DNA from: Demequina subtropica
GTDB lineage: Bacteria; Actinomycetota; Actinomycetes; Actinomycetales; Demequinaceae
Assembly: GCF_000971235.1 (NCBI RefSeq)
Contig: NZ_BBMB01000004.1
Span: 22,554-86,553, forward strand
DNA length: 64,000 bases
Reading direction: 5' to 3'
Shown: in pieces, positions 44,322 to 55,867 of the stretch
How the letters are laid out: the number at the start of each line of letters is the position of its first letter
How positions within the stretch are numbered: the first letter of the stretch is position 1
Position numbers and translations under genes: made by a program
Notes under the pieces: generated by a model
What the model was told of the DNA's origin: nothing
Seen by the model: only the letters and a program-made list of their open reading frames with translations
Databases searched by the model: none

Positions 44322-45034
44322 GCGACTCCCAGGACCTCACCGGCACCGGGGCCCCGCAGGGCGGCCCCCAGCCCGGCGACCGCGACCAGATCACGCTCAT
44401 CAACGTCCGTCAGGGCCAGTTCGGCGCGCAGGGCGACACCTCGGGCTTCGACGGCCTGGTGCGCCCGGTGCAGATGCCGGGCGCGTCCGAGCGTCCCTAC
44501 GGCGAGTGGTTCGACGGCGTCGTCGACGTCCTCGAGGAGCTCCTGGGCGACGATGCGGCGGCCGCCATCGAGCACGTGGTGGTCGACCGCGGCGAGCTCA
44601 CGCTGCGCATCGCGCGCGAGCATCTGCTCGCGGTCGCGCAGCACCTGCGCGACGACCAGGACCTGCGCTTCGAGATGTGCCTCGGTGTCTCGGGCGTGCA
44701 CTACCCGGCCGATGCGGGCCGCGAGCTGCACGCCGTGTACCCGATGCAGTCGATCACGCACAACCGCCGCCTCCGCCTCGAGGTCGCGGTGAGCGAGGCC
44801 GACCCGCACATGCCGTCCATCGTCTCGGTCTACCCGATGAACAACTGGCACGAGCGCGAGACCTGGGACTTCTTCGGCATCGTCTTCGACGGCCACCCCT
44901 CGCTCGCCCGCATCGAGATGCCGGACGACTGGGTAGGCCACCCGCAGCGCAAGGACTACCCGCTCGGCGGCATCCCCGTGGAGTACAAGGGCGCGGAGAT
45001 CCCCTCGCCCGACAACCGGAGGCAGTACCGATGA
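44318..45034 (+). CDS. nuoC: NADH-quinone oxidoreductase subunit C
   Basis: 238 residues from TTG 44318, which overlaps the nuoB stop; a later start would remove a conserved helix. The 30-kDa-subunit signature appears as [19 protein letters not shown] with [13 protein letters not shown] close to the C-terminus. Peripheral-arm subunit next to NuoD. Confidence 0.95.
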   Translation: MSDSQDLTGTGAPQGGPQPGDRDQITLINVRQGQFGAQGDTSGFDGLVRPVQMPGASERPYGEWFDGVVDVLEELLGDDAAAAIEHVVVDRGELTLRIAREHLLAVAQHLRDDQDLRFEMCLGVSGVHYPADAGRELHAVYPMQSITHNRRLRLEVAVSEADPHMPSIVSVYPMNNWHERETWDFFGIVFDGHPSLARIEMPDDWVGHPQRKDYPLGGIPVEYKGAEIPSPDNRRQYR

Positions 45035-46374
45035 CCCAGACTGCACCGCACGCCACCGGGGCCTTCACGGACGACCCGGACGCCCCCGAGTACAGCGCCT
45101 ACGGCGGCGACTGGAGCGAGATCGCTGACGAGGCCGCCCGCCTGGGCCAGCAGCGCATCGTGGTCAACATGGGCCCGCAGCACCCGTCCACGCACGGCGT
45201 GCTGCGCGTCATGCTCGAGATCGAGGGCGAGACGGTCACGGAGACCCGTGCCGGCATCGGCTACCTCCACACGGGCATCGAGAAGAACATGGAGTACCGC
45301 ACCTGGACCCAGGGCGTGACCTTCTGCACCCGCATGGACTACGTCGCGTCCATGTCGCAGGAGCTGGTCTACTGCCTCGGCGTCGAGAAGCTGCTAGGCA
45401 TCACCGACGACGTCCCCGAGCGCGCGAACGTCCTGCGCGTCCTCATGGCCGAGCTCACGCGCATCGGCTCCCACCTGGTCGCGGTCGGCACCGGCGGCAA
45501 CGAGATGGGCGCGACCACGGTCATGACCACCGCGTTCATCGCGCGCGAGGACACCTTCCGCGTCATCGAGATGATCTCGGGCCTGCGCACCAACAACGCG
45601 TACATCCGCCCGGGCGGCGTCGCCCAGGACGCGCCCGAGGGCGCGGTCAAGGCGATCCGCGAGATGATCCCCAAGGTCAAGCAGAAGCTCGACGAGCTCG
45701 TCGACCTCCAGCTCGCCAACCCGATCTTCAAGGGCCGCCTCAAGGGCGTCGCGAACCTCGACCTCGCGGGCTGCATGGCGCTCGGCGTGACCGGCCCGAT
45801 CCTGCGCTCCGCGGGCCTGCCGTACGACCTCCGCAAGTCGGAGCCGTACTGCGGCTACGAGACCTACGACTTCCAGGTGCCCACCAGCACGGACGGCGAC
45901 GCGTACTCGCGCGTGGTGCTGCGCCTCGAGGAGTGCTACGAGTCCCTCAAGATCGTCGCCCAGTGCGCCGACCGCCTCGAGGCGAGCGAGGGCGAGCCCG
46001 TCATGGTCGCGGACAAGAAGATCGCGTGGCCCGCGCAGCTCTCGGTCGGCTCCGACGGCCAGGGCAACTCGCTGGACCACATCCGCCACATCATGGGCGA
46101 GTCCATGGAGGCGCTGATCCATCACTTCAAGCTGGTGACCGAGGGCTTCAAGGTCCCCGCCGGCCAGGTGTACTCGGCGATCGAGGGCCCCAAGGGCCTG
46201 CTGGGCGTCCACCTCGTCTCGGACGGCGGCACCAAGCCGTGGCGCGCGCACTTCCGCGACCCGGGCTTCAACAACCTTCAGGCGCTGGGCATCCTCACCG
46301 AGGGCGGCCAGGTCGCCGACGTGGTGGTCGCCATCGCCACCATCGACATGGTGCTGGGAGGCGTCGACCGATGA
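45031..46374 (+). CDS. nuoD: NADH-quinone oxidoreductase subunit D
   Basis: 447 residues from ATG 45031, overlapping nuoC. The 49-kDa-subunit motifs [29 protein letters not shown] and the C-terminal [20 protein letters not shown] are clear. The His and Tyr of the quinone pocket lie in the first two segments. Confidence 0.97.
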   Translation: MTQTAPHATGAFTDDPDAPEYSAYGGDWSEIADEAARLGQQRIVVNMGPQHPSTHGVLRVMLEIEGETVTETRAGIGYLHTGIEKNMEYRTWTQGVTFCTRMDYVASMSQELVYCLGVEKLLGITDDVPERANVLRVLMAELTRIGSHLVAVGTGGNEMGATTVMTTAFIAREDTFRVIEMISGLRTNNAYIRPGGVAQDAPEGAVKAIREMIPKVKQKLDELVDLQLANPIFKGRLKGVANLDLAGCMALGVTGPILRSAGLPYDLRKSEPYCGYETYDFQVPTSTDGDAYSRVVLRLEECYESLKIVAQCADRLEASEGEPVMVADKKIAWPAQLSVGSDGQGNSLDHIRHIMGESMEALIHHFKLVTEGFKVPAGQVYSAIEGPKGLLGVHLVSDGGTKPWRAHFRDPGFNNLQALGILTEGGQVADVVVAIATIDMVLGGVDR

Positions 46375-47027
46375 CCTACGACGAGACCACGCTCGCGCAG
46401 CTGACCGAGGACGCGGCCGCGATCATCGCGCGCTACCCGGTCAAGCGCTCCGCGCTGCTGCCGATGCTCCACCTGGTCCAGTCCGTCGACGGCTACGTGA
46501 GCCCCGACGGCATCCAGTTCTGCGCCGACCAGGTCGAGCTCACGGCCGCGGAGGTCTCCGCGGTCGCGACGTTCTACACGCAGTACAAGCGCCGTCCCAA
46601 CGGCGAGTACCAGGTGGGCGTGTGCACCAACACGCTGTGCGCCGTCATGGGCGGCGACCGCATCTGGGACGAGCTCTCGGAGCACGTCGGCGTGGGCCAC
46701 GACGAGACCACCGAGGACGGGAAGATCACCCTCGAGCGTCTCGAGTGCAACGCGGCGTGCGACAACGCCCCGGTGATGATGGTCAACTGGGAGTTCTTCG
46801 ACAACCAGACCCCCGAGTCCGCCAAGCAGGTCGTGGACGACCTGATCGCGGGCAAGGACGTCGCCCCCACGCGCGGCCCCGCCAAGGTGTGCTCGTTCAA
46901 GCAGGTCTCCCGCGTGCTCGCGGGCTTCGACGACGGGCGCGCGAACGAGGACCAGGGTGCCGGAGAGGCCGCCTTGGCCGGCCTCGAGGCCGCGAAGGGC
47001 CAGGGCTGGACGGAGGGCGCGAAGTGA
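46371..47027 (+). CDS. nuoE: NADH-quinone oxidoreductase subunit E
   Basis: 218 residues from ATG 46371. Thioredoxin-like [2Fe-2S] subunit; cluster N1a ligands in [13 protein letters not shown] and [11 protein letters not shown]. The C-terminal tail after about residue 180 is longer than in many homologues, a common actinobacterial trait. Pairs with NuoF at the NADH-oxidising tip. Confidence 0.96.
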   Translation: MTYDETTLAQLTEDAAAIIARYPVKRSALLPMLHLVQSVDGYVSPDGIQFCADQVELTAAEVSAVATFYTQYKRRPNGEYQVGVCTNTLCAVMGGDRIWDELSEHVGVGHDETTEDGKITLERLECNAACDNAPVMMVNWEFFDNQTPESAKQVVDDLIAGKDVAPTRGPAKVCSFKQVSRVLAGFDDGRANEDQGAGEAALAGLEAAKGQGWTEGAK

Positions 47028-48352
47028 CCACCACGCTGACACCGGTGCTGACCGCCACCTGGGGCGCGGACCAGTCCTGGAGCCTCGACACCTACACGAA
47101 GGCCGGCGGCTACGCGCCGCTGAAGAAGGCCCTCGGCATGGCGCCCGGCGACCTCATCCAGGCGGTCAAGGACTCCGGCCTCCGCGGCCGCGGAGGCGCG
47201 GGCTTCCCGACCGGCATGAAGTGGGGCTTCCTGCCCCCGGACGACGGCAAGCCGCGCTACCTCGTGGTCAACGCCGACGAGTCCGAGCCGGGCACGTGCA
47301 AGGACATCCCGACGATGCTCCAGGCGCCGCACGCGCTGGTCGAGGGCGTCGCGATCACGTCCTTCGCGATCGGCTGCAACCACGCCTTCATCTACATCCG
47401 CGGCGAGGTCGCGCACGTCCACCGCCGCATGCAGCAGGCGGTGCGCGAGGCGTACGAGGCCGGCCACCTGGGCAAGAACATCCACGGCAGCGGCTTCGAC
47501 CTGGACGTCACCGTCCACTCGGGCGCCGGCGCCTACATCTGCGGCGAGGAGACCGCGCTCCTCGACTCGCTCGAGGGCCGCCGCGGCCAGCCGCGCCTCA
47601 AGCCGCCGTTCCCCGCGGTCGCCGGCCTGTACGCGCGCCCGACCGTGGTCAACAACGTCGAGTCGGTGGCGTCGGTGCCGTCGATCATCGGCAACGGCGT
47701 CGAGTGGTTCACCGCGATGGGCACCGAGCGCTCGAAGGGCATGGGCATCTTCTCGCTGTCCGGTCACGTGAAGCGTCCCGGCCAGTACGAGGCGCCGCTG
47801 GGCATCACGCTGCGCGAGCTCCTCGAGCTCGCCGGCGGCATCCGCGAGGGCCACGAGCTCAAGTTCTGGACCCCCGGCGGATCGTCCACCCCGATGTTCA
47901 CCGCCGAGCAGCTGGACACCCCGCTCGACTACGAGGCGGTGGGCGCCGCGGGCTCGATGCTCGGCACGCGCGCGCTGCAGATCTTCGACGAGACCACGTG
48001 CGTGGTCCGTGCCGTCACGCGCTGGACCGAGTTCTACAAGCACGAGTCCTGCGGCAAGTGCACGCCGTGCCGCGAGGGCACGTTCTGGCTCACCCAGATC
48101 CTCAAGCGGATCGAGGGCGGCCGGGGCACCGAGGCCGACATCCAGCAGCTGCTCGACACGTGCGACTCGATCCTGGGACGCTCGTTCTGCGCGCTCGGCG
48201 ACGGCGCGACCTCGTCGATCAACTCGTCCATCAAGCTGTTCCGCGAGGAGTACGAGGCCCACGTGACGCAGGGCGGATGCCCGTTCGATCACGCGGCGTC
48301 GGCACTCTTCGAGTACTCCGACACGCCCGCCACCGAGGAGGCGCACGCATGA
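47024..48352 (+). CDS. nuoF: NADH-quinone oxidoreductase subunit F
   Basis: 442 residues from GTG 47024, overlapping nuoE. The NADH/FMN site is seen in LRGRGGAGFPTGMKW and GEETALLDSLEG; the N3 [4Fe-4S] ligands are in ESCGKCTPCREG plus a later Cys in FCALGD. This is the subunit that takes hydride from NADH. Confidence 0.97.
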   Translation: MTTTLTPVLTATWGADQSWSLDTYTKAGGYAPLKKALGMAPGDLIQAVKDSGLRGRGGAGFPTGMKWGFLPPDDGKPRYLVVNADESEPGTCKDIPTMLQAPHALVEGVAITSFAIGCNHAFIYIRGEVAHVHRRMQQAVREAYEAGHLGKNIHGSGFDLDVTVHSGAGAYICGEETALLDSLEGRRGQPRLKPPFPAVAGLYARPTVVNNVESVASVPSIIGNGVEWFTAMGTERSKGMGIFSLSGHVKRPGQYEAPLGITLRELLELAGGIREGHELKFWTPGGSSTPMFTAEQLDTPLDYEAVGAAGSMLGTRALQIFDETTCVVRAVTRWTEFYKHESCGKCTPCREGTFWLTQILKRIEGGRGTEADIQQLLDTCDSILGRSFCALGDGATSSINSSIKLFREEYEAHVTQGGCPFDHAASALFEYSDTPATEEAHA

Positions 48353-50835
48353 CCGCGACCGCGGACAAGCCGGCAACGGAGGCCGTCGAGACCGTCACGC
48401 TGACCATCGACGGCACCGAGGTCACGGTGCCCAAGGGCACGCTCATCATCCGCGCGGCGGAGCAGATCGGGATCGAGATCCCGCGCTTCTGCGACCACCC
48501 CGCGCTCAAGCCCGCGGGCGCGTGCCGCCAGTGCCTGGTCGACGTCGCGTCCCCGGGGCCCGACGGCAACCTGCGCGCGTTCCCCAAGCCGCAGCCCTCG
48601 TGCGCGATGACGGTCACCCCCGGCATGGTGGTGAACACGCAGCACACCTCCGAGGAGGCGGACCGCGCGCAGAAGAGCGTGATGGAGCTGCTGCTCATCA
48701 ACCACCCGCTCGACTGCCCGGTGTGCGACAAGGGCGGCGAGTGCCCGCTCCAGAACCAGGCGATGAGCCACGGCCGCCCCGAGACGCGCTTCGTCGACGT
48801 CAAGCGTGTCTTCGAGAAGCCGCTGCCGCTCAGCTCGGAGATCCTGCTCGACCGAGAGCGCTGCGTCCTGTGCCAGCGCTGCACGCGCTTCTCCAAGGAG
48901 ATCGCGGGCGACGCGTTCATCGACCTCCAGAACCGCGGCGCGCAGCAGCAGATCGGCACGTTCGACGAGGACGTGCTCGACTTCGACGGCTACCGCCCCG
49001 TGGGCGCGGCCACCGTCGACGAGGCCGGCAAGGCCTTCTCCTCGTACTACTCCGGCAACACGGTGCAGATCTGCCCCGTGGGCGCGCTCACCTCCGCGGC
49101 CTACCGCTTCCGCTCGCGCCCGTTCGACCTGGTGTCCTCGCCGGCGATCTCCGAGCACGACTCGTCGGGCTCCGCGATCCGCATCGACCACCGCCGCGGC
49201 CAGGTGCTCCGTCGCCTCGCCGACAACGACCCGGTGGTCAACGAGGACTGGATCTCCGACAAGGACCGCTTCGCCTTCGCGTGGCAGAACCTTTCCGACC
49301 GCATCACGCGCCCGCTGGTGCGCAAGGACGGCGAGCTGGTCGAGGCCTCGTGGCCCGAGGCCCTCGCGGCCGCGGCCGCCGGCATCAAGGCCGCGACGGC
49401 GGCCGATGCCGAGGGCGCGGCGCGCGGCGCCGCCGTCCTGGTGGGCGGTCGCGTCACGCTCGAGGACGCCTACGCCTACCAGAAGCTCGCGCGCGTGGTG
49501 CTGGGCACCAACGACGTCGACGCGCGTGCGCGCGCCGTGAGCGACGAGGAGCAGGCCTTCCTCGGCTCGCAGGTCGCGGGCACGGGCCTGGGTGTGACCT
49601 TCGGCGAGCTCGAGAAGGCCCCGACCGTGCTGCTGGTCGGCTTCGAGGCGGAGGACGAGGGCGGCGTGGTGTTCCTGCGCCTGCGCAAGTCGCTCGGCCG
49701 CCAGCAGGTGGTCGCGGTCGCGCCGTACCTGTCGCGCGGAGCCCAGAAGCTCGGCGCCTCGCTGGTCGAGGCCGTCCCCGGCCGCGAGGCCTCGGCCCTG
49801 GCCGACCTCCCCGAGGGCGTCCGCGACGCGATCTCCCAGCCCGGCGCGGTCATCGTGCTGGGCGAGCGCGTGGCCGAGGCCGCCGGCGCCTTCGTCGCCG
49901 CGCTCGACCTCGCATCGTCCACCGGTGCCCGCCTCGCGTGGATCCCGCGCCGCGCGGGCGAGCGTGGTGCCGTCGAGGCGGGCGCGCTTCCGGGCCTGCT
50001 CCCGGGCGGTCGCGCGGCGACCGCCAAGGGCGCCCGCGAGGCCGTCGCCAAGGCATGGGGCGTCGACGCGCTTCCCACCGCCAAGGGACGCGACACCAAC
50101 GCGATCATCGAGGAGGCCGCCGAGGGCGGCATCGGCGCGCTGATCGTCGGCGGCGTGAGCGCCTCCGACCTCACGGGCGATGTCGCGACCGCGCTCGAGC
50201 GCACGGGATTCGTGGTCTCCCTCGAGGTCCGTCGCAGCGAGATCGCGGAGGCCGCGGACGTGGTGCTGCCCGTCGCGCCGCCGTCGGAGAAGTCCGGCAC
50301 GTTCGTCAACTGGGAGGGTCGCCTGCGCAGCTTCGCCACGGCGATCCGCACCGACGCGATGTCCGACCACCGGGTGCTCGACCTGCTCGCCCGCGAGTGG
50401 GGCGTCGAGCTCGGCACCGCCACGGTCGAGGCTGTCAACGCCGAGCTCGCGGCCCTGGGTGCCGCGGCCGACGCCGAGCGCCCCGCGGGCCCCAAGGCCC
50501 GCGCCGCCGGCAAGGCCCGCACCAAGAAGGGCACGGCCGTGCTCGCGACCTGGCACCAGCTGGTCGACGAGGGCGCGCTGCAGGAGGGCGAGCCCTACCT
50601 CGCCGGCACCGGTCGGGTCGCGGTCGCGCGCATGTCGCAGGCCACGGCCGATGCGATCGGCGCCACGGCCTCCGTCGCGGTGTCGACCGACGCGGGCAGC
50701 ATCGAGCTGCCCGTGGTGGTCACCGACATGGCCGACGGCGTGGTGTGGGTGCCCGCCAAGTCCCCCGGCTCCTGGGTGGCGCGCGACCTTCGCGCGACCG
50801 CCGGCGCCGTCGTCTCCGTGAAGGGAGCCGCATGA
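48349..50835 (+). CDS. nuoG: NADH-quinone oxidoreductase subunit G
   Basis: 828 residues. The N-terminal ferredoxin-like domain has [16 protein letters not shown]. Next come [13 protein letters not shown] and the [13 protein letters not shown] ligands with a later CPVGAL, then a degenerate molybdopterin-oxidoreductase domain. The C-terminal third is Ala-rich with a [13 protein letters not shown] linker before a final beta domain. Overlaps both neighbours by 4 bp. Confidence 0.96.
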   Translation: MTATADKPATEAVETVTLTIDGTEVTVPKGTLIIRAAEQIGIEIPRFCDHPALKPAGACRQCLVDVASPGPDGNLRAFPKPQPSCAMTVTPGMVVNTQHTSEEADRAQKSVMELLLINHPLDCPVCDKGGECPLQNQAMSHGRPETRFVDVKRVFEKPLPLSSEILLDRERCVLCQRCTRFSKEIAGDAFIDLQNRGAQQQIGTFDEDVLDFDGYRPVGAATVDEAGKAFSSYYSGNTVQICPVGALTSAAYRFRSRPFDLVSSPAISEHDSSGSAIRIDHRRGQVLRRLADNDPVVNEDWISDKDRFAFAWQNLSDRITRPLVRKDGELVEASWPEALAAAAAGIKAATAADAEGAARGAAVLVGGRVTLEDAYAYQKLARVVLGTNDVDARARAVSDEEQAFLGSQVAGTGLGVTFGELEKAPTVLLVGFEAEDEGGVVFLRLRKSLGRQQVVAVAPYLSRGAQKLGASLVEAVPGREASALADLPEGVRDAISQPGAVIVLGERVAEAAGAFVAALDLASSTGARLAWIPRRAGERGAVEAGALPGLLPGGRAATAKGAREAVAKAWGVDALPTAKGRDTNAIIEEAAEGGIGALIVGGVSASDLTGDVATALERTGFVVSLEVRRSEIAEAADVVLPVAPPSEKSGTFVNWEGRLRSFATAIRTDAMSDHRVLDLLAREWGVELGTATVEAVNAELAALGAAADAERPAGPKARAAGKARTKKGTAVLATWHQLVDEGALQEGEPYLAGTGRVAVARMSQATADAIGATASVAVSTDAGSIELPVVVTDMADGVVWVPAKSPGSWVARDLRATAGAVVSVKGAA

Positions 50836-52169
50836 TGGCCGTCCTGCCCGCGTCCACGGTCCCCGTGGCGGAGGCGCTGGCCGCCGACCCGCTGTGGCTG
50901 GTCATCGTCAAGGCCGTGCTGATCGTCGTCTTCCTGCTGACCTCCGTGCTGTTCGCGGTGTGGTTCGAGCGCCGCGTGATCGGCCGCCTGCAGGAGCGCC
51001 CCGGACCGAACCGCCTCGGCCCGTTCGGCCTGCTCCAGTCGGTCGCGGACGCGATGAAGCTCCTGTTCAAGGAGGACATCACCGTCCGGGCCTCGGAGAA
51101 GATCCTCTACATCGCGGCGCCGATGATCTCGGTGTTCAGCGCGCTGCTGATCTTCTCGGTGATCCCCTTCGGCCCCGTGACTCACATCCCCGGCACCGAC
51201 ATCGAGACTGCGCTGCAGCTCACGGACTTCCCGGTCGCGGTGCTGTTCATCCTCGCGTGCGCCGCGGTGGGCGTGTACGGCATCGTGCTCGGCGGCTGGG
51301 CCTCGGGCTCGACGTATCCGCTCATGGGTGCGATCCGCTCGACGGCCCAGGTGATCTCCTACGAGCTCGCCATGGGCCTCTCGCTCGTCACGGTGTTCCT
51401 GCTGTCGGGCACCATGAGCACGTCGGGCATCGTCGAGGCGCAGACCGACCGCTGGTGGATCTGGCCGCTGTTCCCGGCGTTCATCCTCTATGTCATCTCG
51501 ATGGTCGGCGAGACCAACCGCCTGCCCTTCGACCTCCCCGAGGCCGAGGGCGAGCTGGTCGCCGGCTTCATGACCGAGTACTCGTCCATGAAGTTCGCGT
51601 GGTTCTTCCTCGCCGAGTACATGAACATGATCAACGTCTCGGCGGTCGCCTCGACGCTGTTCCTGGGCGGCTGGCACGCCCCGTGGCCGGCCTCCTGGCC
51701 CGGCCACGAGCTCCTCAACACCGGCATCTTCCCGCCGCTGTGGCTGATCGCGAAGATCTGGCTGCTCATGTTCGTGTTCGTGTGGATCCGCGGCTCGGTG
51801 CTGCGCTTCCGCTACGACCAGTTCATGAAGTTCGGCTGGAAGGTGCTCATCCCGGTGGGCCTCGGCTGGGTGGTGTTCTTCGCCGTGGGCCGCGCGGCCT
51901 TCGACCACTACAACCGCGACCTCAACGTCTACGACGCGGTCGCCGGGCTGATCGCCATCCTCCTGGTCGTCGCGGTGTGGAGCTTCGTCTCCGACGCGCA
52001 GGCCAAGGCGGAGGAGGGCGCCGACGAGGACGCCGAGCCCGAGGTGCTCGACGCGTTCGCGGGCGGCTACCCCGTCCCGCCGATGCCGCACCAGGTGCTT
52101 CCCCCCTCGCCGCGTTCGGGCCGCACGGTCGACGCGCATGTCGGCTCACGAGAGGAGGACTCCGAGTGA
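50832..52169 (+). CDS. nuoH: NADH-quinone oxidoreductase subunit H
   Basis: 445 residues from ATG 50832 (a second ATG follows directly). Eight predicted membrane helices. Signatures [16 protein letters not shown] and [17 protein letters not shown] mark NuoH, which forms the quinone entrance and the link to the proton-pumping arm. An acidic, proline-rich C-terminal tail of ~60 residues is an actinobacterial addition. Confidence 0.97.
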   Translation: MMAVLPASTVPVAEALAADPLWLVIVKAVLIVVFLLTSVLFAVWFERRVIGRLQERPGPNRLGPFGLLQSVADAMKLLFKEDITVRASEKILYIAAPMISVFSALLIFSVIPFGPVTHIPGTDIETALQLTDFPVAVLFILACAAVGVYGIVLGGWASGSTYPLMGAIRSTAQVISYELAMGLSLVTVFLLSGTMSTSGIVEAQTDRWWIWPLFPAFILYVISMVGETNRLPFDLPEAEGELVAGFMTEYSSMKFAWFFLAEYMNMINVSAVASTLFLGGWHAPWPASWPGHELLNTGIFPPLWLIAKIWLLMFVFVWIRGSVLRFRYDQFMKFGWKVLIPVGLGWVVFFAVGRAAFDHYNRDLNVYDAVAGLIAILLVVAVWSFVSDAQAKAEEGADEDAEPEVLDAFAGGYPVPPMPHQVLPPSPRSGRTVDAHVGSREEDSE

Positions 52170-52945
52170 GCGGGTCCGACGACGTCTGGAAGGTCAACCG
52201 CGAGCGCGACGGCGAGCGCGAGACCTTCGAGTCCAACTTCCCCAAGCGCGGGCCGTTCCTCGAGGCGCTCGCGCCCGTGGCCGGCTTCGGCGTCTCCCTG
52301 AGGAACTTCTTCCGTCCCACCGTGACGGAGCAGTACCCCAAGGTCAAGGTGCCGACCATGCCGCGCTACCACGGCCGGCACCAGCTCAACCGTCACCCCG
52401 ACGGCCTCGAGAAGTGCATCGGCTGCGAGCTGTGCGCGTGGGCGTGCCCCGCAGACGCGATCTACGTCGAGGCGGACTCCAACACGCCCGACAACCAGGT
52501 CAGCCCCGGCGAGCGCTACGGCCGCGTCTACCAGATCAACTACCTGCGCTGCATCTTCTGCGGCCTGTGCATCGAGGCGTGCCCCACGCGTGCGCTCACC
52601 ATGACCAACGAGTACGAGCTCGCCGGTCCCACGCGCGAGGGCCTCATCTACGAGAAGCAGGACCTTCTGGCCCCCATGGGCAAGAACATGCTCGCGGCGC
52701 CGCACCCGATGGTGCCCGGCACCACCGACGGCTCCTACTACCGCGGCGAGGTCACCGGCCCCGTCGAGGAGCAGGTGGAGTGGGTGCGCGAGCAGCGCCC
52801 GGACGATGCGACGCTCCCCGAGAACCGCGGCAAGGCCCCGGTCGAGGACGATGCGCCGCACCAGGTCCGCTACACGTCGCCGCAGCACGCGGCCGGCGCC
52901 ATGAGCAGCGCACGCGTCGGCTACTCGGGCGGGGGTCAGATCTGA
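52166..52945 (+). CDS. nuoI: NADH-quinone oxidoreductase subunit I
   Basis: 259 residues from GTG 52166, preceded by GAGGAGGA. Two [4Fe-4S] motifs, [12 protein letters not shown] and [12 protein letters not shown], hold clusters N6a and N6b. The ~90-residue tail after the second motif is longer than in E. coli. Overlaps nuoJ by 1 bp (TGATG). Confidence 0.97.
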   Translation: MSGSDDVWKVNRERDGERETFESNFPKRGPFLEALAPVAGFGVSLRNFFRPTVTEQYPKVKVPTMPRYHGRHQLNRHPDGLEKCIGCELCAWACPADAIYVEADSNTPDNQVSPGERYGRVYQINYLRCIFCGLCIEACPTRALTMTNEYELAGPTREGLIYEKQDLLAPMGKNMLAAPHPMVPGTTDGSYYRGEVTGPVEEQVEWVREQRPDDATLPENRGKAPVEDDAPHQVRYTSPQHAAGAMSSARVGYSGGGQI

Positions 52946-53682
52946 TGGTCAACCCCGTCCTGTTCTGGATCATCGCCGCGATCACCGTGATCCCGGCGCT
53001 GTCCCTGCTGTTCGCCCGCAAGGCCGTGCACGTCGCGATGTCGATCGTGCTCGTCATGGTCGGGCTCGCCACGGCGTACGTCACGCTGGGCGCGCCGTTC
53101 CTGGGCATGGTGCAGATCGTCGTCTACACCGGCGCGGTCATGATGCTCTTCCTGTTCGTGCTCATGCTGGTCGGCGTCGACCAGCGCGAGGACCTCAAGG
53201 AGACCATCGTCGGCCAGCGCTGGATCGGGCTGTTCACGGCCGCCGGCCTGGGCGCCTTCCTCGTCTCGATCGTCGGTCGCGTCACCATCGCGGTGTCCGA
53301 CGCCCCGGTGACGGGCGAGCCCGACGTCGTCGCGGTCATGCTCTTCGAGAAGTACGTGCTCGTGATCGAGGTGCTGGGCTTCCTGCTCATCACCGCGGCG
53401 GTCGGCGCGCTGGTGCTCACGCACACGCCGCGACTGCGCCCGCGGCGCACCCAGCTCGAGGTCCAGCGCGACCGCGTGCGGGTGGGTGCCGACCCGGTCA
53501 ACAAGCCCATGCCGGGCGTCTACGCGCGTCACAACGCGCTCGACGTGCCCGCTCTCGACCCTGAGGGTCAGCCGATCGATCACTCGGTCTCCCGCGTGCT
53601 CAAGATCCGCAACCAGACCCAGGACGGCGCAGAGTTCCGCGCCCAGCTCGAGGACCCGTCGCGCAAGGAGGGCGACCGCTGA
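52945..53682 (+). CDS. nuoJ: NADH-quinone oxidoreductase subunit J
   Basis: 245 residues. Five membrane helices in the first ~165 residues, including the pi-bulge helix region [21 protein letters not shown]; a polar C-terminal extension of about 80 residues follows. Ends 1 bp into nuoK. Confidence 0.95.
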   Translation: MVNPVLFWIIAAITVIPALSLLFARKAVHVAMSIVLVMVGLATAYVTLGAPFLGMVQIVVYTGAVMMLFLFVLMLVGVDQREDLKETIVGQRWIGLFTAAGLGAFLVSIVGRVTIAVSDAPVTGEPDVVAVMLFEKYVLVIEVLGFLLITAAVGALVLTHTPRLRPRRTQLEVQRDRVRVGADPVNKPMPGVYARHNALDVPALDPEGQPIDHSVSRVLKIRNQTQDGAEFRAQLEDPSRKEGDR

Positions 53683-53981
53683 TGGACCCCATCAACTTCG
53701 TCATCCTCGCGAGCGTGCTGTTCGCGATCGGCGCGGCAGCCGTGCTGCTGCGCCGCAACGCGATCATCGCGTTCATGGGCGTCGAGCTCATGCTCAACGC
53801 CGCGAACCTCGCCCTGGTGGCCTTCTCCCGCATCCACGGTGAGATCGACGGGCAGATCATGGCGTTCTTCGTCCTGGTCGTCGCCGCGGCCGAGGTCGTG
53901 GTGGGGCTCGCGATCATCATCGCCGTGTTCCGCGCGCGCCAGACCATCTCGCTCGACGAACCCGCTGAGCTGAAGGGCTGA
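53682..53981 (+). CDS. nuoK: NADH-quinone oxidoreductase subunit K
   Basis: 99 residues and three membrane helices. Conserved membrane Glu residues are in [13 protein letters not shown] and [11 protein letters not shown]. Antiporter-like small subunit of the membrane arm. Confidence 0.96.
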   Translation: MDPINFVILASVLFAIGAAAVLLRRNAIIAFMGVELMLNAANLALVAFSRIHGEIDGQIMAFFVLVVAAAEVVVGLAIIIAVFRARQTISLDEPAELKG

Positions 53982-53983
53982 CC

Positions 53984-55864
53984 ATGCTTGATCTCACCTG
54001 GCTCCTCATCGCCGTGCCCTTGGCCAGCAGCGCGTTCCTGCTCCTGGGCGGCAAGCGCCTCGACCCGTGGGGTCACTGGGTCGGCGTCGCCGCCTCGGGC
54101 ACCGCGTTCCTGGTCGGCCTCGTCGCGCTCATCCAGATGCTCGGCCTCGACTCGCACGACCGCTCGCACGCGGTCCACCTCTTCTCGTGGATCCCCGGCG
54201 GCGAGCTCAACCTCGACGCGGGTCTCCTGGTGGACCCGCTGTCGATGACGTTCGTCATGCTCGTGACGTTCGTGGGCACGCTCATCCACCTGTACTCGGT
54301 GGCGTACATGGAGCACGACCCCTCGCGTCGTCGCTTCTTCGCGTACCTCAACCTCTTCGTCGCGGCGATGCTGCTGCTGGTCCTCGCGGACTCGTACCTG
54401 CTGCTGTTCGTCGGCTGGGAGGGCGTGGGCCTCGCCTCGTACCTGCTCATCGGCTTCTGGAACCACAAGCCCGAGTACGCGACCGCCGCCAACAAGGCGT
54501 TCGTGGTCAACCGCGTCGGCGACATGGGCCTCATCATCGCGATGGGCCTCATGTTCACGTACTTCGGCGCGCTCGACTTCGAGAGCGTGTTCGCGGCCGC
54601 GGACGGCGCGACCACCGCGCAGCTCACCGCGATCGGCCTCGCGCTGCTCGTCGCGGCGTGCGGAAAGTCGGCCCAGTTCCCGCTGCAGTCCTGGCTGGGC
54701 GACGCGATGGCGGGCCCGACCCCCGTGTCGGCGCTCATCCACGCCGCGACGATGGTGACCGCGGGCGTGTACCTCATCGTCCGCTCGGCTCCCATCTACG
54801 CGGGCGCCCCCGCCGCGCAGACCACGGTCGCCGCGATCGGTGCCTTCACGCTCATCCTGGGCGCGCTCATCGGCATGGCGAAGGATGACATCAAGAAGGC
54901 GCTCGCCGCCTCGACCATGTCGCAGATCGGCTACATGATGCTCGCCGCGGGCCTGGGGCCGATCGGCTACGCCTTCGCGATCTTCCACCTGGTCACGCAC
55001 GGCTTCTTCAAGGCCGGCATGTTCCTCGGTGCGGGCTCCGTGATGCACGGCATGAACGACCAGGTCGACATGCGCCGCTTCGGCGCGCTGCGCACCGCGA
55101 TGGTCACCACCTGGGTCACGTTCGGCCTGGGCTGGCTCGCGATCCTGGGCGTCCCGCCGTTCTCCGGCTTCTGGTCCAAGGACAAGATCATCGAGGCCGC
55201 CTTCGTGGGCGAGGGCGCTCAGCCCTGGATCCTCGGCGGCGCCGCGCTCATCGGTGCGGGCCTCACGGCCTTCTACATGTCGCGCCTGTTCTTCATGACG
55301 TTCCACGGCAAGGCGCGCTGGACCGACGACCAGCACCCGCACGAGTCGCCGGCCCTCATGACGGTGCCGATGATCATCCTCGCGGTGGGCTCGGCGTTCC
55401 TGGGCCTGTTCCTCGCGATGGGCGACCGCTTCTCCACGTGGCTCGAGCCGGTGACCGGCCACGCCGAGCACCACGAGCCCGTGCTGCCGGTGCCGGTCAT
55501 CATGATCGCGACGCTCGTGCTGGTCGCGCTCGGCGTGTGGGCGGCCTGGCGCAAGTACGGCGCGGCCGACGTGCCCGAGGTGGCCCCCGCGGCATCGCTC
55601 GCGACCATCGCCGCGCGCAACGACATGTTCCAGGACTCGGTCAACCGCGGCGTCTTCGAGCGCCCCGGCACCCACCTCACGCGGACGCTCGTGTACGCCG
55701 ATGCGGCGCTCGTCGACGCGGCCGTCGACAAGACGGCCGGCGGCTGGGCGCGCACCGGAGAGTCCGTGCGCAAGACGCAGAACGGTCAGGTGCGCTCGTA
55801 CGCGCTGACCATGCTGGTGGGCCTTGTCATCGTCATCCTCGTCGTGGTCCAGGGGGGTCTCTAA
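53984..55864 (+). CDS. nuoL: NADH-quinone oxidoreductase subunit L
   Basis: 626 residues, about 15-16 membrane helices. Antiporter-like motifs: [53 protein letters not shown] split over one helix pair, and [19 protein letters not shown]. Distal proton-pumping subunit with the lateral helix at its C-terminus. Confidence 0.97.
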   Translation: MLDLTWLLIAVPLASSAFLLLGGKRLDPWGHWVGVAASGTAFLVGLVALIQMLGLDSHDRSHAVHLFSWIPGGELNLDAGLLVDPLSMTFVMLVTFVGTLIHLYSVAYMEHDPSRRRFFAYLNLFVAAMLLLVLADSYLLLFVGWEGVGLASYLLIGFWNHKPEYATAANKAFVVNRVGDMGLIIAMGLMFTYFGALDFESVFAAADGATTAQLTAIGLALLVAACGKSAQFPLQSWLGDAMAGPTPVSALIHAATMVTAGVYLIVRSAPIYAGAPAAQTTVAAIGAFTLILGALIGMAKDDIKKALAASTMSQIGYMMLAAGLGPIGYAFAIFHLVTHGFFKAGMFLGAGSVMHGMNDQVDMRRFGALRTAMVTTWVTFGLGWLAILGVPPFSGFWSKDKIIEAAFVGEGAQPWILGGAALIGAGLTAFYMSRLFFMTFHGKARWTDDQHPHESPALMTVPMIILAVGSAFLGLFLAMGDRFSTWLEPVTGHAEHHEPVLPVPVIMIATLVLVALGVWAAWRKYGAADVPEVAPAASLATIAARNDMFQDSVNRGVFERPGTHLTRTLVYADAALVDAAVDKTAGGWARTGESVRKTQNGQVRSYALTMLVGLVIVILVVVQGGL

Positions 55865-55867
55865 ACC